In this document: positions 63,252-64,000 of the stretch, piece after piece
How the letters are laid out: each line of letters begins with the position of its first letter
Numbering within the stretch: position 1 is the stretch's first letter
Assembly: GCA_903878085.1 (NCBI GenBank)
Contig: CAIRGJ010000064.1
Coordinates: 186,001 to 250,000, forward strand
DNA: 64,000 bases
Direction: 5' to 3'
From: an uncultured Hyphomicrobiales bacterium
GTDB taxonomy: Bacteria; Pseudomonadota; Alphaproteobacteria; Rhizobiales; Xanthobacteraceae
Notes under the pieces: generated by a model
What the model saw: the letters and a program-made list of their open reading frames with translations, nothing else
Told to the model about the DNA's origin: nothing
Database searches by the model: none
Translations under genes and position numbers: made by a program

Positions 63252-63620
63252 GGGTGTCCCCTCCCCGGGACGGCCCACCGACGTTGCGGCAGACCGTAAT
63301 ACGATAATATATCCCCGGCAGCCGGTCACGATCAAAAGCCGGCCTGACATAATTTCAATATCGTGCCGGACAGATCGCTCGCCGAGGCCAAGACTTGGAG
63401 CCCAATATCTGGCTCGCCAGCAAAATGAAGCATTGGGAAGTCATAACCAGCGCGATGAAGATTGCTATCGCGAGGAGATATATTTGCTCGGCGCGGCCCA
63501 TTGACACCGCGCGACCTATGCTATGATCGGCTGCAACACAGATGCCGATGCGGGAATGACCGCAGTCAAATGGCGGCGGCGACAAGCCACCGCCAGTCGG
63601 GATCGACGGGGAGACGAACA
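63252..63620. other. Intergenic stretch upstream of the last Bug receptor and the kelch gene
   Basis: About 370 bp between divergent genes. It contains the second GntR-type site (63288-63305). No other gene or RNA was recognised. Confidence 0.45.
63288..63305. promoter_or_regulatory. GntR-type operator candidate, site 2
   Basis: Read on the minus strand it is ATCGTATTACGGTCTGCC; site 1 on the plus strand is ATCGTATTACGGCTTGCC (16 of 18 identical). It lies 37-54 bp before the Bug receptor start and points towards that gene just as site 1 points towards the dehydrogenase gene. Confidence 0.68.
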
Positions 63621-64000
63621 ATGAAAAAACGAACAATGAAGCGGGCTGCGTGGTTGCTGGCGGCGACGCTGGTAACGGGGATGGCATGGCATGTCGCACC
63701 GGCCGCCGCGCAGGACGGCAAGTGGCGGATGGCCAAGGCGATGCTGGCGCCGCAGGGCGAAGTGGTCAGCGTGGTGATCGGCAAGAAATGGTACGTCTTC
63801 GGTGGCTATGACGGCGCCAATGTACAGGCGCGCGGCATTGTGAATGTCTACGATGCCGCGACCGACACATGGACCGAAAAGAAGAACATGCAGATTCCGG
63901 CGCACCACGCGTCGGCGGTGGAGGTGAACGGAAAAATCTACGTGTTCGGCGGCTTCGTCGGACGGCCCGGTACAAAAGTGTGGCAGCCGATTTCAAGCGC
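63621..64000 (+). CDS. Secreted kelch-repeat protein (5' part)
   Basis: Open from ATG 63621, behind GGGGAGAC, to the window edge (126 codons seen). The signal peptide is about 1-28 (LLAATLVTGMAWHVAPAAAQ). Two kelch-type strands follow: KWYVFGGYDGANVQARGIV with VYDAATDTWTEKKNM, then GKIYVFGGFVGRPG. Kelch repeats fold into a beta-propeller; a periplasmic or extracellular role is expected. The 3' end lies outside the window. Confidence 0.85.
   Translation, partial: MKKRTMKRAAWLLAATLVTGMAWHVAPAAAQDGKWRMAKAMLAPQGEVVSVVIGKKWYVFGGYDGANVQARGIVNVYDAATDTWTEKKNMQIPAHHASAVEVNGKIYVFGGFVGRPGTKVWQPISS

Overview
The window is a stretch of high-GC alphaproteobacterial chromosome, most like Hyphomicrobiales (Bradyrhizobium or a Xanthobacteraceae relative). 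This rests on codon use, the number of Bug/TctC solute receptors, and protein types common in that group (DUF6455, NMT1/SsuA-type receptors, XRE-cupin regulators). It is almost entirely accessory metabolism: there are no rRNA genes, no convincing tRNA and no CRISPR array. Both ends carry mobile-element debris. At the left are a truncated tyrosine integrase (1-404) and an IS3-family OrfA fragment (1041-1202). At 57.8-58.1 kb are a serine-recombinase tail and an IS3-family OrfB tail.

Layout. 1.4-5.6 kb (minus): a receptor gene followed by leuC and a single ORF that joins LeuD to LeuB. 5.8-8.8 kb (minus): a membrane protein, a zinc-ribbon protein and a secreted protein with an AtuA-like domain. 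9.8-18.8 kb: an XRE-cupin regulator, an SsuABC/NMT1-type ABC transporter and a set of hydrolases (deacetylase/allantoinase-like, formamidase/acetamidase, C-C hydrolase with a frameshift, FAH family, cupin). This looks like a catabolic cluster for a cyclic amide or N-heterocycle. 19.3-26.5 kb: an IclR-controlled operon of Bug receptor, crotonase, NDP-forming acyl-CoA ligase, MmgE/PrpD protein and a second Bug receptor. 26.6-33.6 kb: a second MmgE/PrpD, three Bug receptors, a CapA-like protein and an amidohydrolase.

33.7-46.6 kb is a block of transporters: a TRAP system whose receptor gene is convergent to its permeases, a complete Liv-type branched-chain amide/amino-acid ABC operon, and a complete ribose-type ABC operon. 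46.9-51.8 kb holds a DUF6455 protein and a 2-oxoacid:ferredoxin oxidoreductase (gamma, alpha, beta) whose fourth gene fuses a GltD-like NAD(P)H oxidoreductase to a two-cluster ferredoxin. 52.4-57.5 kb is one gene of 1717 codons built from octapeptides arranged in 14 tandem blocks of exactly 109 residues. 58.2-63.3 kb is a GntR-controlled cluster (Gfo/Idh/MocA dehydrogenase, creatininase-like amidohydrolase, cupin, D-2-hydroxyacid dehydrogenase, Bug receptor) with a shared operator-like sequence at two promoters. A kelch-repeat protein runs off the right end.

The overall theme is scavenging: six Bug receptors without any TctA/TctB, three NMT1/SsuA-type receptors, one TRAP and three ABC permease systems, next to small dedicated catabolic sets. 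The most unusual objects are the octad-repeat giant gene, the LeuD-LeuB joined frame with an internal start signal, the secreted AtuA-like protein, and the duplicated 18-bp GntR-type operator.
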